Shown here piece after piece: positions 6,157-7,400 of a stretch of 7,400 bases of DNA; the first letter of the stretch is position 1; each line of letters opens with the position of its first letter. Source of the DNA: Patescibacteria group bacterium (GTDB lineage: Bacteria > Patescibacteriota > Minisyncoccia > Moranbacterales > JAKLHP01); NCBI GenBank assembly GCA_022710085.1, contig JAKLHP010000040.1:1-7400 (forward strand), read 5' to 3'. The position numbers were made by a program, and so were the translations under genes. The notes under the pieces were generated by a model. That model worked only from the letters and a program-made list of their open reading frames with translations, was not told where the DNA came from and made no database searches.

Positions 6157-7400
6157 CTATGCCTTTTTCAAGCTGATCTTTAGCTCCTCACCGTCAATCT
6201 TGAATTCGCTTTCCAGATCTGGATTTTCTATTTTTTCAGGATCTAGCTTATTGGCCAGAACCTCTCTGGCAATCAAATCCTTGAATTTTTCAAAAACCTG
6301 ATTTATGCCAGCGTATGATACTTCGATTCGATTGTCGACTTCAAACCCCGCTTTCTTTCGCATCTCCTGGATATGGCGGATTATCTCCCGTGCCTGGCCT
6401 TCTAATTTGAGGTCCTCGGTAATTTCGGTATCTAAAATAATATTGACTTCGTTTTCTTGATCCAAGACTATTTCATGAACATTAAGTTCTTCTCGGATAA
6501 TATCTAGGGATTCTTTTGAAAATTGAAAATTGAAAATTGAAAATTTATTCAGAGGTTGTCTTACTTTCATTCCCGCCTTAGCTCGGAGTTGTAATCCTTC
6601 GCTAACGATATCTCTCACCCGATTCATTTCTCCATTTAGTTTCCCATCAATCAAATTTTCATCCGCCTTGGGAAAATTAGCCAGATGCACCGATTCATTT
6701 CCGGTCAGATTTTTGTAAATCTCTTCCGCAATAAAAGGAGTGAACGGCGCCATCAACTTTGAAAGCTCAACGAGGATATAATGCAAGGTTTGATAAGCTT
6801 CGTTTTTGTCAGTATCATTTTCTGATTTCCAGAATCTCTTTCGGCTTCGGCGAATATACCAGTTGGAAAAGTCATCGATAAATTTGGGAAAATAGCGGAC
6901 AGCTTTGTTAAGCTCATAATTCTCCATACTTTCATTTACATTTTTTATTAGTGTGTTTAGTTCAGAAATAATCCATTTATCTAGCAACCTTTCAGTCTGT
7001 GGCTTATAATCTTCAGATATTTTAAATTTATCTATGTTCGCATACAGTACAAAGAATGAATATGAATTCCAAAGCATTCTCATCATTCCTTTTACAATCT
7101 CTGCTACTTCATTTTCCGAAAAATTAAGATTTTCTGCTGCCATTACCGGAGAACTCAAGAAATAGAATCTGACTGAATCTGCCCCGTATTTTTCAAACAT
7201 TTCCATTGGATCAGGATAATTATTGAGGCGCTTGGACATTTTCTTTCCATCTTCAGCCAAGACTGTTCCGTTTACAATGACATTATTAAAAGCTCTACTG
7301 TCTTTTATGGCGCTAGAAATTAAATGCAGATAATAAAACCAGCACCTTGTCTGATCCACTCCTTCAGCAATAAACTCGGCCGGAAATCCTTTTTCAAATT
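6157..7400 (-). CDS. ileS: Isoleucyl-tRNA synthetase, C-terminal part (5' end outside window)
   Basis: The enzyme charges tRNA-Ile with isoleucine. About 414 C-terminal residues are present; the frame is open to the window edge, so the N-terminal HIGH motif, most of the catalytic domain and the editing domain lie upstream. From the edge the order is: end of the Rossmann domain (GFPAEFIAEGVDQTRCWFYY), NVIVNGTVLAEDG, the KMSKR loop at 7242-7228 followed by LNNYPDP, YGADSVRFYFLSS, the helical anticodon-binding domain (about 7000-6700, with FSNWYIRRSRKRFW and LMAPFTPFIAEEIY), and a C-terminal region with GMKVRQPL and LEGQAREIIRHIQEMRKKAG. KMSKR-LxNYPDP and the absence of a C-terminal cysteine zinc finger point to the eukaryotic-like type (IleS2). 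The GTG at 7359 is an internal valine, not the start. A seven-base tandem repeat adds an unusual FSIFNFQFS segment. The stop is TAG; the zinc-ribbon gene follows after 27 bases. Confidence 0.96.
   Translation of the reverse strand, partial: FEKGFPAEFIAEGVDQTRCWFYYLHLISSAIKDSRAFNNVIVNGTVLAEDGKKMSKRLNNYPDPMEMFEKYGADSVRFYFLSSPVMAAENLNFSENEVAEIVKGMMRMLWNSYSFFVLYANIDKFKISEDYKPQTERLLDKWIISELNTLIKNVNESMENYELNKAVRYFPKFIDDFSNWYIRRSRKRFWKSENDTDKNEAYQTLHYILVELSKLMAPFTPFIAEEIYKNLTGNESVHLANFPKADENLIDGKLNGEMNRVRDIVSEGLQLRAKAGMKVRQPLNKFSIFNFQFSKESLDIIREELNVHEIVLDQENEVNIILDTEITEDLKLEGQAREIIRHIQEMRKKAGFEVDNRIEVSYAGINQVFEKFKDLIAREVLANKLDPEKIENPDLESEFKIDGEELKISLKKA
6518..6545 (-). repeat. Heptamer tandem repeat (four copies of AATTTTC) inside ileS
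   Basis: The plus strand reads four perfect consecutive copies of GAAAATT (AATTTTC on the coding strand). Because seven is not a multiple of three, the repeat is read in successive frames and encodes roughly KFSIFNFQFS in the IleRS C-terminal region, just after the conserved KVRQPL. The reading frame is intact on both sides. Confidence 0.85.

Noticed and set aside
6518..6545. Frameshift or pseudogene caused by the heptamer repeat in ileS
   Set aside because: Conserved IleRS sequence in the same frame lies on both sides and the frame runs to a normal C-terminus.
7357..7359. GTG as a start for ileS
   Set aside because: The same frame continues upstream with conserved IleRS sequence (GFPAEFIAEG), so this is an internal valine and the gene is simply cut by the window edge.
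1978..7400. UGA recoding, as in some CPR lineages
   Set aside because: No in-frame TGA is needed to read any gene, glycines use GGN codons, and all visible stops are TAG or TAA.

Overview
The window carries five complete genes and one gene cut off at each edge, all on the minus strand, so transcription runs from base 7400 towards base 1. The DNA is AT-rich, intergenic gaps are short (5 to 117 bases), and the standard code fits: no in-frame TGA occurs in any gene. The mix of compact housekeeping genes and two large surface proteins (an Ig-like repeat protein behind a single membrane anchor, and a secreted RCC1-type propeller), together with the eukaryotic-style isoleucyl-tRNA synthetase, suggests a Candidate Phyla Radiation (Patescibacteria, Parcubacteria-like) genome. 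That placement is an inference from gene style, not from a marker phylogeny.

Layout in transcription order. (1) 7400-6157: C-terminal part of isoleucyl-tRNA synthetase (ileS), with a KMSKR loop and a seven-base tandem repeat embedded in its coding sequence. (2) 6129-5932: a 65-residue membrane protein with a four-cysteine zinc ribbon, behind the only strong Shine-Dalgarno sequence in the window. A 10-bp hairpin directly follows its stop codon. (3) 5830-5114: recO, a DNA repair mediator, apparently from an extended -10 promoter placed so that its mRNA would be leaderless. (4) 5018-3111: a 635-residue, cysteine-free, single-pass membrane protein with four Ig-like/DUF11-like modules outside the membrane. 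(5) 3105-1978: tgt, tRNA-guanine transglycosylase, five bases after the previous stop and probably translationally coupled to it. (6) 1860 to beyond base 1: a secreted protein with a signal peptide, exactly seven RCC1-type blades each with a cysteine pair, then Ig-like sequence running off the window. It is read from a near-consensus sigma-70 promoter (TTGACT-17-TATAAT) that starts six bases after the tgt stop.

The layout looks like four transcription units: ileS plus the zinc-ribbon gene, recO, the Ig-like gene plus tgt, and the propeller gene. The three housekeeping functions (tRNA charging, recombination repair, tRNA modification) have no obvious joint role with the two surface proteins. 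I see no mobile element, CRISPR array, tRNA or rRNA. Nothing here is clearly a new multi-gene system. The most interesting items are the secreted seven-blade propeller with its leader hairpin, the membrane-anchored Ig-like protein coupled to tgt, and the heptamer repeat inside ileS. No stretch over 300 bases lacks a gene.
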